Shown here one piece after another: positions 23,255 to 30,228 of a stretch of DNA of 30,228 nt. The stretch lies in IMG/VR virus record IMGVR_UViG_3300029448_000256, positions 1 through 30,228 of that record; one strand, written 5' to 3'. The first letter of the stretch is position 1. The number at the start of each line of letters is the position of its first letter. This stretch comes from a virus. The notes below the pieces were generated by a model that was not told the DNA's origin, searched no databases, and saw only the letters and a program-made list of their open reading frames with translations. Made by a program: the position numbers and the translations under genes.

Positions 23255-24282
23255 TGTCATATTATAAAAATTTAACAGATAGTGATAAAGTATCCGATGT
23301 AGCTATTGTTACTTCAGGAGTATTTCAAAATGGTGCTTCAAGTATCACCACATTTCACACATCATCTACACAATACACTAACACTGGTGATTACAATATA
23401 GATTTATATAGATATGAACCAGGAACAAATGCTTCAGCTTCTGTTCAGTTTGGTGTAGTGTTTGGTGACAGAGATGGTAGTGGTTCATTAGGAGGTGTTG
23501 GTGTCTCAGGAGATAGACCTACAGCAGCTATATTTGGTCAATTTAATAATTTCATAAATCCACCTGAAACTACCACTTTTACATTTGGTGATAAAAGTTC
23601 TAAAGATTTTTATGCAGTTGTATTTAACAGAGCAAGAATCAGAGAAAATCTTGAAGCTGGTGGTTGGGAACTACATTTAAAAAATGGAGCTTCTGGACCA
23701 GTTGTTAAGTTGATTGATGATTCTTCTACTAATAAAGGCGGTAATACAGGACAAAGAAACTTTGCTCCTGAATACAATATAGTTAGTGGAACATTAATTG
23801 GTGGAACTACTATTGATACAGCAGCAGCAAGTGAAGGAGCAACAGGTACTTATGGTAAGTTTTATCCAAGTATCGGTGTATTAGTATTAAATCCGGAAAG
23901 ATTAGCAGACCCTTCAGAACTTAACTTAGTTACTGCAAGTGGTTCAAACAACGATGATAGAAATAATGAATTATTTTATAATGTATTGAAAACAGGTGCT
24001 TATTTCCAAGCTAAAAGAGAAGAACAAATTACTTCTCGTCATTTCTTTGTCAGAGCAACTGCAAATGAATTTAATGCAACAACAAATGAAACATTTTATA
24101 CAGAATCAGTAGCAGGAGTTAAACGAATAATTAATGGATTAGCTTCAGACCCTAAAACATATATTACTTCGGTAGGAATGTATAATGCAGATAATGAATT
24201 GTTAGCTGTTGCAAAACTAAGTCAACCTATCTTAAAATCAAAATCGAGAGAAGCTCTTATAAAAGTCAAACTTGATTTCTAA
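23254..24282 (+). CDS. Tail fibre-like protein A
   Basis: The 342-residue protein is beta-rich with many Ser, Thr, Gly and Asn. The middle contains FGDKSSKDFYAVVFNRARIR and GGWELHLKNGASGPVVKLID. The C-terminus TYITSVGMYNADNELLAVAK followed by LSQPI closely matches that of the next gene (TYITNIGLYNDQNELLAVAK, PSKPI), so the two share a C-terminal module, perhaps a trimerisation or attachment domain. It starts with a one-base overlap to the preceding gene. Confidence 0.78.
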   Translation: MSYYKNLTDSDKVSDVAIVTSGVFQNGASSITTFHTSSTQYTNTGDYNIDLYRYEPGTNASASVQFGVVFGDRDGSGSLGGVGVSGDRPTAAIFGQFNNFINPPETTTFTFGDKSSKDFYAVVFNRARIRENLEAGGWELHLKNGASGPVVKLIDDSSTNKGGNTGQRNFAPEYNIVSGTLIGGTTIDTAAASEGATGTYGKFYPSIGVLVLNPERLADPSELNLVTASGSNNDDRNNELFYNVLKTGAYFQAKREEQITSRHFFVRATANEFNATTNETFYTESVAGVKRIINGLASDPKTYITSVGMYNADNELLAVAKLSQPILKSKSREALIKVKLDF

Positions 24283-24295
24283 AGGGGGTTCATAA

Positions 24296-25414
24296 ATGTC
24301 ATTCAAGAAAAACCTTGAACCCGAAGATGTATTAGTTTCGTCATTTCAAGTCCACAAGACTTTTTCATTTACAGAAGCAGATAGTGGTAGTGGGATATAT
24401 TCTGTACCTATTACAAAAGGTACTGATTCTACTATTTACAACTTCAACTTAGATGACGCAACCTCAAAGACAATAGGATACAGCACAGGTTCTAATGCAT
24501 CTTCTCAAAGTGTTTTTTATAAAGTTCCCACGTATCACGCTATTAACAATCTTTATTATAGAGATATTACTAAAATGGATGGTTATATAGATTTGATACG
24601 AGGAGTTCCTACCTCTTCAGAAGCTATAATAGATTATACTTTTACAAGATTTTTAACCACAGGTTCTGAACCTCAAACTTTTAATTACAGACGACCATAT
24701 ACTCGACAATTAAGAGATGATGCTAATATTATTTCAATACCACAAGAGATATATGGAGAAAATATAAGACCATTTTCAGTAAAACTTGTAGATGATAGTA
24801 CAACTAAAACAATCGTACTACGTGATGATGGTCGAGGTAATTTATATGATGTAGCATTTTCTGGAAGTTATTCAAGAAGAGAACCTAATACAAATTTAAT
24901 GAGTGGTAGTGTAGTTGGTAATGTTTTTTATAATGACGGATTGATAGTAGTTACAGATACAGGTTCATACGATACCGTAGGTTCAAAAGAGGGTAGTGAT
25001 GGTTATACTTTAGAATTTGATTCTACACAAACAATTTATGAACGTTCTTATTTCTGTACAATAGAAGAAAATAAATTTATACACACTACAAACAAAAGTT
25101 TAAAAATTGGTCAAAGTGGTAGTATAGCATTCGGAGGACAACCTCATACTGCTTCTGTATTTGCAAATAATGAAAATCCAAACTTTCCTTATGAAGCAGT
25201 TGGATATACTACAGGTTCCTTTAATCCCGAGGGATATAATATAGGAAATGAATTATTAGGTGTAGCTACACATTCAGACTTTAATACTTATATTACTAAT
25301 ATAGGATTATACAATGACCAAAATGAACTATTAGCAGTCGCTAAACCATCCAAGCCAATCAAAAACGAAAAGGAATTATCAATTTCTTTTATTGTGAAAT
25401 TTGACACAAACTAA
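24296..25414 (+). CDS. Tail fibre-like protein B, paralogous C-terminus
   Basis: The 372-residue protein starts MSFKKNLEPEDVLVSSFQVH after a strong ribosome site (AAAGGGGG). Its body is beta-rich and Tyr/Ser/Thr-rich, with FNYRRPYTRQLRDDANIISI and GSYDTVGSKEGSDGYTLEFD. The final 45 residues match the C-terminus of protein A. It ends the clear virion block; the next spacer (25415-25526) has a promoter-like motif and no strong terminator. Confidence 0.78.
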   Translation: MSFKKNLEPEDVLVSSFQVHKTFSFTEADSGSGIYSVPITKGTDSTIYNFNLDDATSKTIGYSTGSNASSQSVFYKVPTYHAINNLYYRDITKMDGYIDLIRGVPTSSEAIIDYTFTRFLTTGSEPQTFNYRRPYTRQLRDDANIISIPQEIYGENIRPFSVKLVDDSTTKTIVLRDDGRGNLYDVAFSGSYSRREPNTNLMSGSVVGNVFYNDGLIVVTDTGSYDTVGSKEGSDGYTLEFDSTQTIYERSYFCTIEENKFIHTTNKSLKIGQSGSIAFGGQPHTASVFANNENPNFPYEAVGYTTGSFNPEGYNIGNELLGVATHSDFNTYITNIGLYNDQNELLAVAKPSKPIKNEKELSISFIVKFDTN

Positions 25415-25448
25415 ACACGCATACCTACATTTTTCATTATATATATGA

Positions 25449-25463
25449 TATTTATATATGAAA
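25449..25463 (+). promoter_or_regulatory. Candidate late promoter of the surface module
   Basis: TATTTATATATGAAA is identical over 15 bases to a site in the spacer before the structural operon (10802-10816). It lies 63 bases before the TTG start of the T9SS cargo gene, in the 112-base spacer after the fibre genes. Confidence 0.5.
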
Positions 25464-25526
25464 TAAAGTCTATACTTTTTATTCTAAAAGGTTACCTCAT
25501 TTAGAAACATATTAAGGAGATTTACT

Positions 25527-28355
25527 TTGAGTAAACTTTTTTTTAGTCTATTGATGGTGTTGAGTTTTTTACAAGCCCAAACACCAATTATTAGACTTAT
25601 GCAAAGCAGAGACTACAAGACACCAAAGATGTGGTGGAGAGACCAAGAGACATTTAAGTTACGGGGGTATTTAGCAGACGATACAACTGGTATGAATACA
25701 GCTAATGCCACGTCTGGTGTTGCATATAAGAACAATAACTTTGATGTCTGGAGAGATTCAGTAATGACAATGGCTGTTACACTTGATGATAACGGAGCAA
25801 GTGTTACTGCATTTCGTTTAGACCTAGCTTTTGACAATGATTTATTCACGTGGGGACACGATTCAACTCACGTAGAGAAAGGTGCATATATAAATGGTTG
25901 GACTGAAGGAGATAGTTCAGCAGGTGCACATTACTCTTACGAAGTCGTTAGGTATGCTAATGTAGGATATACCGATTCATTAGCAGATGCTGATGATGAA
26001 TTATCTGCAAGTGATAATAGATATGATTGGTTAAGAATAACAATGGTATCTCATAATGGGAATGTAAAAACATTTGGAAATGGTAATGGTACACAAACAG
26101 AATTATTAAAACTACATTTTAAAGTTAATGATGTAGCTGACAACTTCGCACCAAGAGCCTTTAGAGTTGCTACAAAATACGATGGTAGTACAGGATATTA
26201 TACTTACGTAACAAACGGATTTTATGCATCTAATTATAAAGTATACATTGATGGTAACACTGGTACAGAAGGAGTTGGTATAGGTGGTGCTCGTGGTGAT
26301 ATTACACTACACCCAAAACTATTAGATATTGAGGGATACTTCAGATACGCTCAAGGTAAAGATAGAGCTCTTGGAGCCGCTTGGAGTGCACCAGCAGAAA
26401 ACACATATCCATATTGGAAAGTAAAATTTGAGTTAGATAGAAACGAAGCCAACTTTAGTCCAAGAATATCTAATTGGTTAAATTTAGAGAATACTACTAA
26501 CGAATCTAATTTAGTTGATGAGGATAACTCCGATGACGTTATTGGAGACCACACATCAACATTTTATTATGATAACAAATCAACAACTGCTTTACAGGCA
26601 TTACCCAAAGAAGGATTTCTTGGTATATCTTATTATGATTCAACTTACACGGACCATAAAGGATATTATAGTATTCAGTTACCAAGAAATAACAGATATC
26701 GTATCTCGTTTTGGCCACCTGATGCAAGTGATAACATTGAAGCACATAATCAACTTGAGTTAGATAGAACTGCAATTACAAATGCAAATGATGCCATAGC
26801 TTCATTTAATTTCCAATCAGGTAAACATCATAACTATAATAGTGGTGGTGGTAGAATAGATACGTTAACTGCTATAGAATATTTAATCGGTGATGTAGAT
26901 GGTGATGATTTGTATCAACTAAATGACACTTATATATTATGGGCTTATGTATCAAGTATTTTAGATAACTACACACATCATAATGGAAATACTTATGAAG
27001 ATTGGTCTACGATAGAAGTGTTTAAAGAGGGTGGAAGTGCTAATAACTATGTGTATTATCAAACTCTAAACGGACAATCAAGACCACAGAAATACGAGTT
27101 TACGGTTTATTGGGACGAGACCACAACCGCAGAATCAGGTACTGCAGGAGATAGGTCATCTGGTGTCAATAATGGATTTAAATCACCAACAACGACAACA
27201 AGAGCTTTAGCTACCGCTCAAAAAGCATTATCGTTTGGTCAGATAGAAACTATAAACCCTTTGATGGATGACCATCAAACAGGATTAGATACACTTCACT
27301 TAATATTAGGTGGAGGTTACTCATCGTGGAGTGCAGCAAGAACGAGTGAACAAAGTGGTCAAGCAGGTAACCCAGATTATTTAATGCCTGATATAGGATA
27401 TTATTTTACAGGTGATGTTAACGCTACAGGAACTAAAGTTACTGAGGGTGGTGGAGATGGATATCAAGATGATATTTCTTCTAACACATTTTATCGCTGG
27501 AGCGGGGGAAGTGCACCAGGAAATCACTTAAATAAAGTGATGGTAAATAATGCAGTTGTAAACGCAGATGTAGAACTTTCATTACCAGCTGATTCTACGG
27601 TTAGAGTTCAATCTGGTAATCAAATAGAAATACCACTAACGATTACACCTAAAGAGGGAGTTCTTATAGCTGGATTTGAATTTGAAGTAGAATATAAAGA
27701 AGATGAATTAAAATTCATAGATATGAAAACAGATATATTACCAGGTCCTTGGATGACGTATGTGAATGTTCACGAAGCTGTAAATGGTTGGAGAAAAGTA
27801 TCCTTTGGTGGAGTTGATTATTCACCAAATAATAAACCTGAAACATATTGGATAGATAAAGAAATTACAGGATTAAATTTATTATTTGAAGCAAACTTTC
27901 CTGATAGTGAGTGGACAACAGCACCTATAAGATTTACAGGTAAATACTCAGCTGGAACACCTGCAGGTAGAGATTTATTAATGAAAAGAAATGATGGTAA
28001 AGTATTAGTATGGAATAAGTATTGGGCATTCGGTGGTGGTAAACCTGATAATGATGAGATAACATATAATTATCCAAATCCATTTATAGATAATACGACA
28101 TTTCAATTTTATTTACCAGAATCAAAAGATGTAAAATTATATATTTTAAATACAATGGGACAAAAAGTTGGAACATTATTAGATGAAAATGTTTTAGCTG
28201 GACTACATACATTTGATTTCACAAATGAACCTAGTGTATGGATACCTGAAGTTAGTGTATACGAAAATCACAAAACTTTAGAACCAGGAGTTTATATCTT
28301 TGTATTACAAACAGATAACAGAATTAAAGCTAATAAATTTACGGTCGTAAAATAA
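25527..28355 (+). CDS. Exported multidomain protein with T9SS C-terminal sorting domain
   Basis: The start is TTG 25527, six bases after AAGGAGA. Residues 1-17 form a Sec signal peptide (MSKLFFSLLMVLSFLQA, then QTP). A cohesin-like beta domain spans about 75-215 (TMAVTLDD, VTAFRLDLAFDNDLF). A dockerin-like calcium loop, GDVDGDDLYQLNDTYILWAY, lies at 455-474 and a second Asp/Gly-rich segment near 629. A clearer cohesin-like domain is at about 690-815 (IEIPLTITPKEGVLIAGFEF). The last 95 residues match T9SS type A sorting domains: YNYPNPFIDNTTFQFYLPES, VKLYILNTMGQKV, LEPGVYIFVLQ and a final KANKFTVVK. Such domains direct passage through the host outer membrane and surface attachment. The next long gene is a PorV-like T9SS barrel. 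Signal and sorting domains are atypical of virion proteins, so surface display on infected cells is my reading. Confidence 0.87.
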   Translation: MSKLFFSLLMVLSFLQAQTPIIRLMQSRDYKTPKMWWRDQETFKLRGYLADDTTGMNTANATSGVAYKNNNFDVWRDSVMTMAVTLDDNGASVTAFRLDLAFDNDLFTWGHDSTHVEKGAYINGWTEGDSSAGAHYSYEVVRYANVGYTDSLADADDELSASDNRYDWLRITMVSHNGNVKTFGNGNGTQTELLKLHFKVNDVADNFAPRAFRVATKYDGSTGYYTYVTNGFYASNYKVYIDGNTGTEGVGIGGARGDITLHPKLLDIEGYFRYAQGKDRALGAAWSAPAENTYPYWKVKFELDRNEANFSPRISNWLNLENTTNESNLVDEDNSDDVIGDHTSTFYYDNKSTTALQALPKEGFLGISYYDSTYTDHKGYYSIQLPRNNRYRISFWPPDASDNIEAHNQLELDRTAITNANDAIASFNFQSGKHHNYNSGGGRIDTLTAIEYLIGDVDGDDLYQLNDTYILWAYVSSILDNYTHHNGNTYEDWSTIEVFKEGGSANNYVYYQTLNGQSRPQKYEFTVYWDETTTAESGTAGDRSSGVNNGFKSPTTTTRALATAQKALSFGQIETINPLMDDHQTGLDTLHLILGGGYSSWSAARTSEQSGQAGNPDYLMPDIGYYFTGDVNATGTKVTEGGGDGYQDDISSNTFYRWSGGSAPGNHLNKVMVNNAVVNADVELSLPADSTVRVQSGNQIEIPLTITPKEGVLIAGFEFEVEYKEDELKFIDMKTDILPGPWMTYVNVHEAVNGWRKVSFGGVDYSPNNKPETYWIDKEITGLNLLFEANFPDSEWTTAPIRFTGKYSAGTPAGRDLLMKRNDGKVLVWNKYWAFGGGKPDNDEITYNYPNPFIDNTTFQFYLPESKDVKLYILNTMGQKVGTLLDENVLAGLHTFDFTNEPSVWIPEVSVYENHKTLEPGVYIFVLQTDNRIKANKFTVVK

Positions 28356-28471
28356 TGAATGAGGGACAATTTTTCTTAGCAGTAGCGGCAATGTTACCAG
28401 CATTATATTATACGATGAAACTTATTGTTTGGTTTTCAGATAAAATGGAAGAAAAAAATGAAAAAAAATAA
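28355..28471 (+). CDS. 38-residue single-helix membrane peptide
   Basis: The ATG shares one base with the stop of the T9SS cargo gene. The product MNEGQFFLAVAAMLPALYYT continues MKLIVWFSDKMEEK and has one hydrophobic helix at about residues 6-27 with a charged C-terminus. It overlaps the PorV-like gene by 14 bases. Tight coupling suggests a real gene of the same transcription unit. Function unknown. Confidence 0.55.
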   Translation: MNEGQFFLAVAAMLPALYYTMKLIVWFSDKMEEKNEKK

Positions 28472-29330
28472 ATTTTGGATACTATTTGGTTTGACAATAT
28501 TACTATCGTTAGGTAGTCAATTATTAGCACAAGCTAACAGAATACTTACACTAACACCAACTGCACATACAAGTTCAATTGGTAATGTAACGTTACCGAT
28601 GATGAATCCAGCACGTAATCTTTATAATAAAGATAAGTTTAGTTTTAGTAGAGTTAATTGGTTGACTAATATCGTTAATGATATGAGTTATAACTTTATA
28701 GATTTTGATAGAGGTCCTTTTGGTGCTAATGTTATGTTCTTTAATTATGGAGAACAAAATCAAGCAGATGAATATGGGATTATACAAGGAACATTCACAC
28801 CATTGAGTGCAGTATATGGATTCAATTATGGTAAAACATTTAAATATGATACGAGTTCATTTCATTTAGGATTTGATACTAAAATAATAACACACGATTT
28901 ACACACACAAACTGCAACAGGATTTGTTTTTAGTGTAGGTGGTTATTTTCCTAAAGTTTTTAAGGATTTAGATGTTGATGTTATGGTTCAGAACTTCGGT
29001 ATAGCACCTAAATTCAGTGGACATAAATCAGAGTTACCTACAAGTGTGAATATAGGATTTAGTTATCCATATAAAGAATGGATGCTTTATGGACAAAACA
29101 ATTTTCATAAAGGATATTATACATTTGGAAGTGGAGCAAGTTACAATTATAAAAATATGTTATGGGGAAAAGCAGGATATTATGGTGATTTAGACCACGA
29201 TTTATTTTACCCTACATTTGGAATTGATTTTAAATATGATAAGTATATTATAGGTATGAGTTATATTTATGGAGACAAGACGTTACCATTAGGTAACACT
29301 ATTAGATTAACTATTAACTTGGAGTTATAA
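28458..29330 (+). CDS. PorV/PorQ-like outer-membrane barrel (T9SS shuttle)
   Basis: I choose ATG 28458; upstream in-frame starts fall in the preceding gene, and this start gives a textbook signal peptide (MKKNKFWILFGLTILLSLGS, then QLLA and cleavage before QAN). The mature protein of about 266 residues is an alternating-strand barrel of the FadL/PorV type: SSIGNVTLPMMNPARNLYNK near the N-terminus, LHTQTATGFVFSVGGYFPKV, ELPTSVNIGFSYPYKEWMLY and a C-terminal NTIRLTINLEL strand. In FCB bacteria PorV binds T9SS cargo at its C-terminal domain and carries it to the attachment complex. The gene lies 102 bases after a T9SS cargo gene. PorQ or another barrel is possible. Confidence 0.75.
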   Translation: MKKNKFWILFGLTILLSLGSQLLAQANRILTLTPTAHTSSIGNVTLPMMNPARNLYNKDKFSFSRVNWLTNIVNDMSYNFIDFDRGPFGANVMFFNYGEQNQADEYGIIQGTFTPLSAVYGFNYGKTFKYDTSSFHLGFDTKIITHDLHTQTATGFVFSVGGYFPKVFKDLDVDVMVQNFGIAPKFSGHKSELPTSVNIGFSYPYKEWMLYGQNNFHKGYYTFGSGASYNYKNMLWGKAGYYGDLDHDLFYPTFGIDFKYDKYIIGMSYIYGDKTLPLGNTIRLTINLEL

Positions 29331-29331
29331 T

Positions 29332-29367
29332 ATGAATTGTGATTGTTGTAGTTGTAATTGTTGTTAA
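29332..29367 (+). CDS. 11-residue cysteine-rich micropeptide (candidate)
   Basis: A frame encoding MNCDCCSCNCC then TAA starts one base after the PorV-like gene stop, with GGAG eight bases before its ATG (29321-29324). Six of 11 residues are cysteine, in C-x-CC-x-C-x-CC order. It ends 12 bases before the next gene. The length is too short to judge by coding statistics, so the call rests on spacing, ribosome site and composition. Confidence 0.4.
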   Translation: MNCDCCSCNCC

Positions 29368-29379
29368 AGGAGACATAAA

Positions 29380-29772
29380 ATGGCAAAAAATAAAGTAGTA
29401 GACGCTGAAGCAGCTGTCGAAGAAATAAAAAATAAAAAGTTTGGACTATCAATCCAAAATATCATAGCACTTGTAACGGTTTTATCCACAGGTATCGCAG
29501 GTTGGTATTCATTTACTGGTCGTATCGATGGTTTAGAAGAAATTGTTGAAGGTTTTGCTGAAGCTAGTGATATAGAATTAGTAACAACTAAACTTGAAAA
29601 GTATGATGAAGATTTTAAATATCTTCGTGAGAAAGTTGATAAGATGAAAACACCTAAAGTTAAGTCTTATGATAAAGATGTAGCTAATTTAAACAATGAA
29701 ATCAAAGATTTGAAAAGACAAATCAAGAAATTAGAAAAATTGTTGAAAGACCCTTTATCTGATTTAAGATAG
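29380..29772 (+). CDS. Membrane-anchored coiled-coil protein
   Basis: The 130-residue product has a short charged N-terminus, one hydrophobic helix at about residues 27-45 (NIIALVTVLSTGIAGWYSF) and a long Lys/Glu/Leu coiled coil from about 78 to the end (VANLNNEIKDLKRQIKKLEK). AGGAGA precedes the ATG. The topology, a helix followed by a coil, resembles phage spanin-like or structural anchor proteins, but no specific family is identified. The stop is TAG. Confidence 0.75.
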   Translation: MAKNKVVDAEAAVEEIKNKKFGLSIQNIIALVTVLSTGIAGWYSFTGRIDGLEEIVEGFAEASDIELVTTKLEKYDEDFKYLREKVDKMKTPKVKSYDKDVANLNNEIKDLKRQIKKLEKLLKDPLSDLR

Positions 29773-29781
29773 GAGATAAAA

Positions 29782-30228
29782 ATGAAAAAACTATTACCTT
29801 TACTATTAGTATTTTTCGGTTGTGCAGCTTCCGTATCAACAGAACAATATGTAGGTGAGTATGAAAAACAAAAATCAATGGATGAAGTTGTTGTAACTAA
29901 AGTTGATGGATTAAAAATTCTTGAAGTCAAAGCTAATAAAGAAATGGAAGAACGATATCCTGAACTAGCTGAGAAGAGAGTTGCTTTTGGTCTAACACAA
30001 GAACTTCAGAACGTTGTATCTTATATCGGTAGATTTAATATGATTGAAGCCGACAGAGATATGCAGTTAGCTATTAGAAATGATTTGAAAGCTAACAATG
30101 CTAAAATCACAACAGCAAAGTATTCTGGTTATGTAACCATTTATGATTTTGCTGTAAATCTAAAAGAAGAAATAAAAGCAGGTAAGGTGGAGACTATCAA
30201 TGAAACAATAGTTGGTATTCAGGTTAAA
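29782..30228 (+). CDS. Lipoprotein, possibly CsgG-like (runs off window end)
   Basis: At least 149 codons are open to the edge. The N-terminus is a lipoprotein signal: MKKLLPLLLVFFGC, with Cys14 as the lipidated residue. It is followed by ELAEKRVAFGLTQELQNVVS, then GRFNMIEADRDMQLAIRNDL, and AKYSGYVTIYDFAVNL. The order of a long helix, an 'R-F-x-x-I/V-E' strand and a later 'G-x-V-x-x-Y/F' strand recalls CsgG-family secretion lipoproteins. AGGAGA lies seven bases before the ATG. Similarity is partial and the C-terminal half is missing, so CsgG is a possibility only. Confidence 0.7.
   Translation, partial: MKKLLPLLLVFFGCAASVSTEQYVGEYEKQKSMDEVVVTKVDGLKILEVKANKEMEERYPELAEKRVAFGLTQELQNVVSYIGRFNMIEADRDMQLAIRNDLKANNAKITTAKYSGYVTIYDFAVNLKEEIKAGKVETINETIVGIQVK

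Noticed and set aside
10869-25414. UGA recoding as a sense codon across the late genes
   Set aside because: The long late frames contain no in-frame TGA, so the UGA-decoding tRNA does not imply genome-wide recoding.
25415-25526. Assembly junction between a phage contig and a bacterial fragment before the T9SS genes
   Set aside because: It cannot be excluded without reads, but base composition, gene spacing and ribosome sites continue unchanged, and the 15-base promoter-like motif links this spacer with the phage structural operon.
26515-26775. Frames on both strands (82 and 78 codons) inside the T9SS cargo gene
   Set aside because: Both overlap a continuous, domain-bearing gene and have Ile/His/Tyr-rich random composition.
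1-30228. Integrase, transposase, insertion sequence, attachment site or CRISPR array
   Set aside because: None could be found on either strand. The tRNA at the left edge has no adjacent integrase or repeated 3' end that would mark an attachment site.

Overview
This window is most simply read as part of the genome of a T4-like contractile-tailed phage (myovirus), very AT-rich, probably marine. The phage assignment rests on a late sigma factor of the gp55 type, baseplate genes resembling gp5, gp25 and gp6 in order, a 1,444-residue tail or baseplate protein, and a run of virion proteins, nearly all on the plus strand with one-base TAATG or ATGA junctions. The host is probably a member of the FCB superphylum. 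The last 5 kb encodes an exported protein with a type IX secretion (T9SS) C-terminal sorting domain and a PorV-like outer-membrane barrel. Clear Shine-Dalgarno sequences and a TTGACA-N17-TATATT promoter fit typical Bacteroidia poorly, so a lineage such as Marinimicrobia, Balneolota or Ignavibacteria is more likely. That host assignment is an inference.

Region 1 (1-2700) is a translation module. It holds tRNA-Ala(UGC), a chain of very small genes, a peptide deformylase and a complete one-piece tmRNA. The tmRNA carries an exact 31-base tandem duplication of a pseudoknot-like unit. Region 2 (2689-10301) starts with a 3D-domain cell-wall protein. A strong sigma-70-type promoter then precedes a tightly packed operon: QueD, QueE, a small membrane protein, FolE, an unknown gene, a phosphoribosyltransferase, a divergent T-fold-like protein, a GT-B glycosyltransferase, a DpdA/TGT-like transglycosylase, an HD hydrolase, a membrane coiled-coil protein and the late sigma factor. 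FolE, QueD and QueE make 7-carboxy-7-deazaguanine, and the TGT-like enzyme is a candidate for inserting a 7-deazaguanine base into phage DNA. No QueC is present here.

Region 3 (10302-10868) is a junction. It contains a tRNA with the UCA anticodon and the whole architecture of a selenocysteine tRNA, a strong bidirectional terminator, one minus-strand two-helix membrane protein, and a 170-base spacer with two copies of an AT-rich motif that recurs upstream of later genes. Region 4 (10869-25414) is the baseplate, tail and fibre module. Region 5 (25415-30228) is unusual for a phage: a 942-residue exported protein with cohesin-like and dockerin-like segments and a T9SS sorting domain, a tiny membrane protein, a PorV-like barrel, an 11-residue peptide with six cysteines, a membrane coiled-coil protein and a lipoprotein cut by the window end. 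A promoter-like motif matching one in front of the structural genes precedes this block, which suggests that it is expressed with the late genes and acts at the host cell surface.
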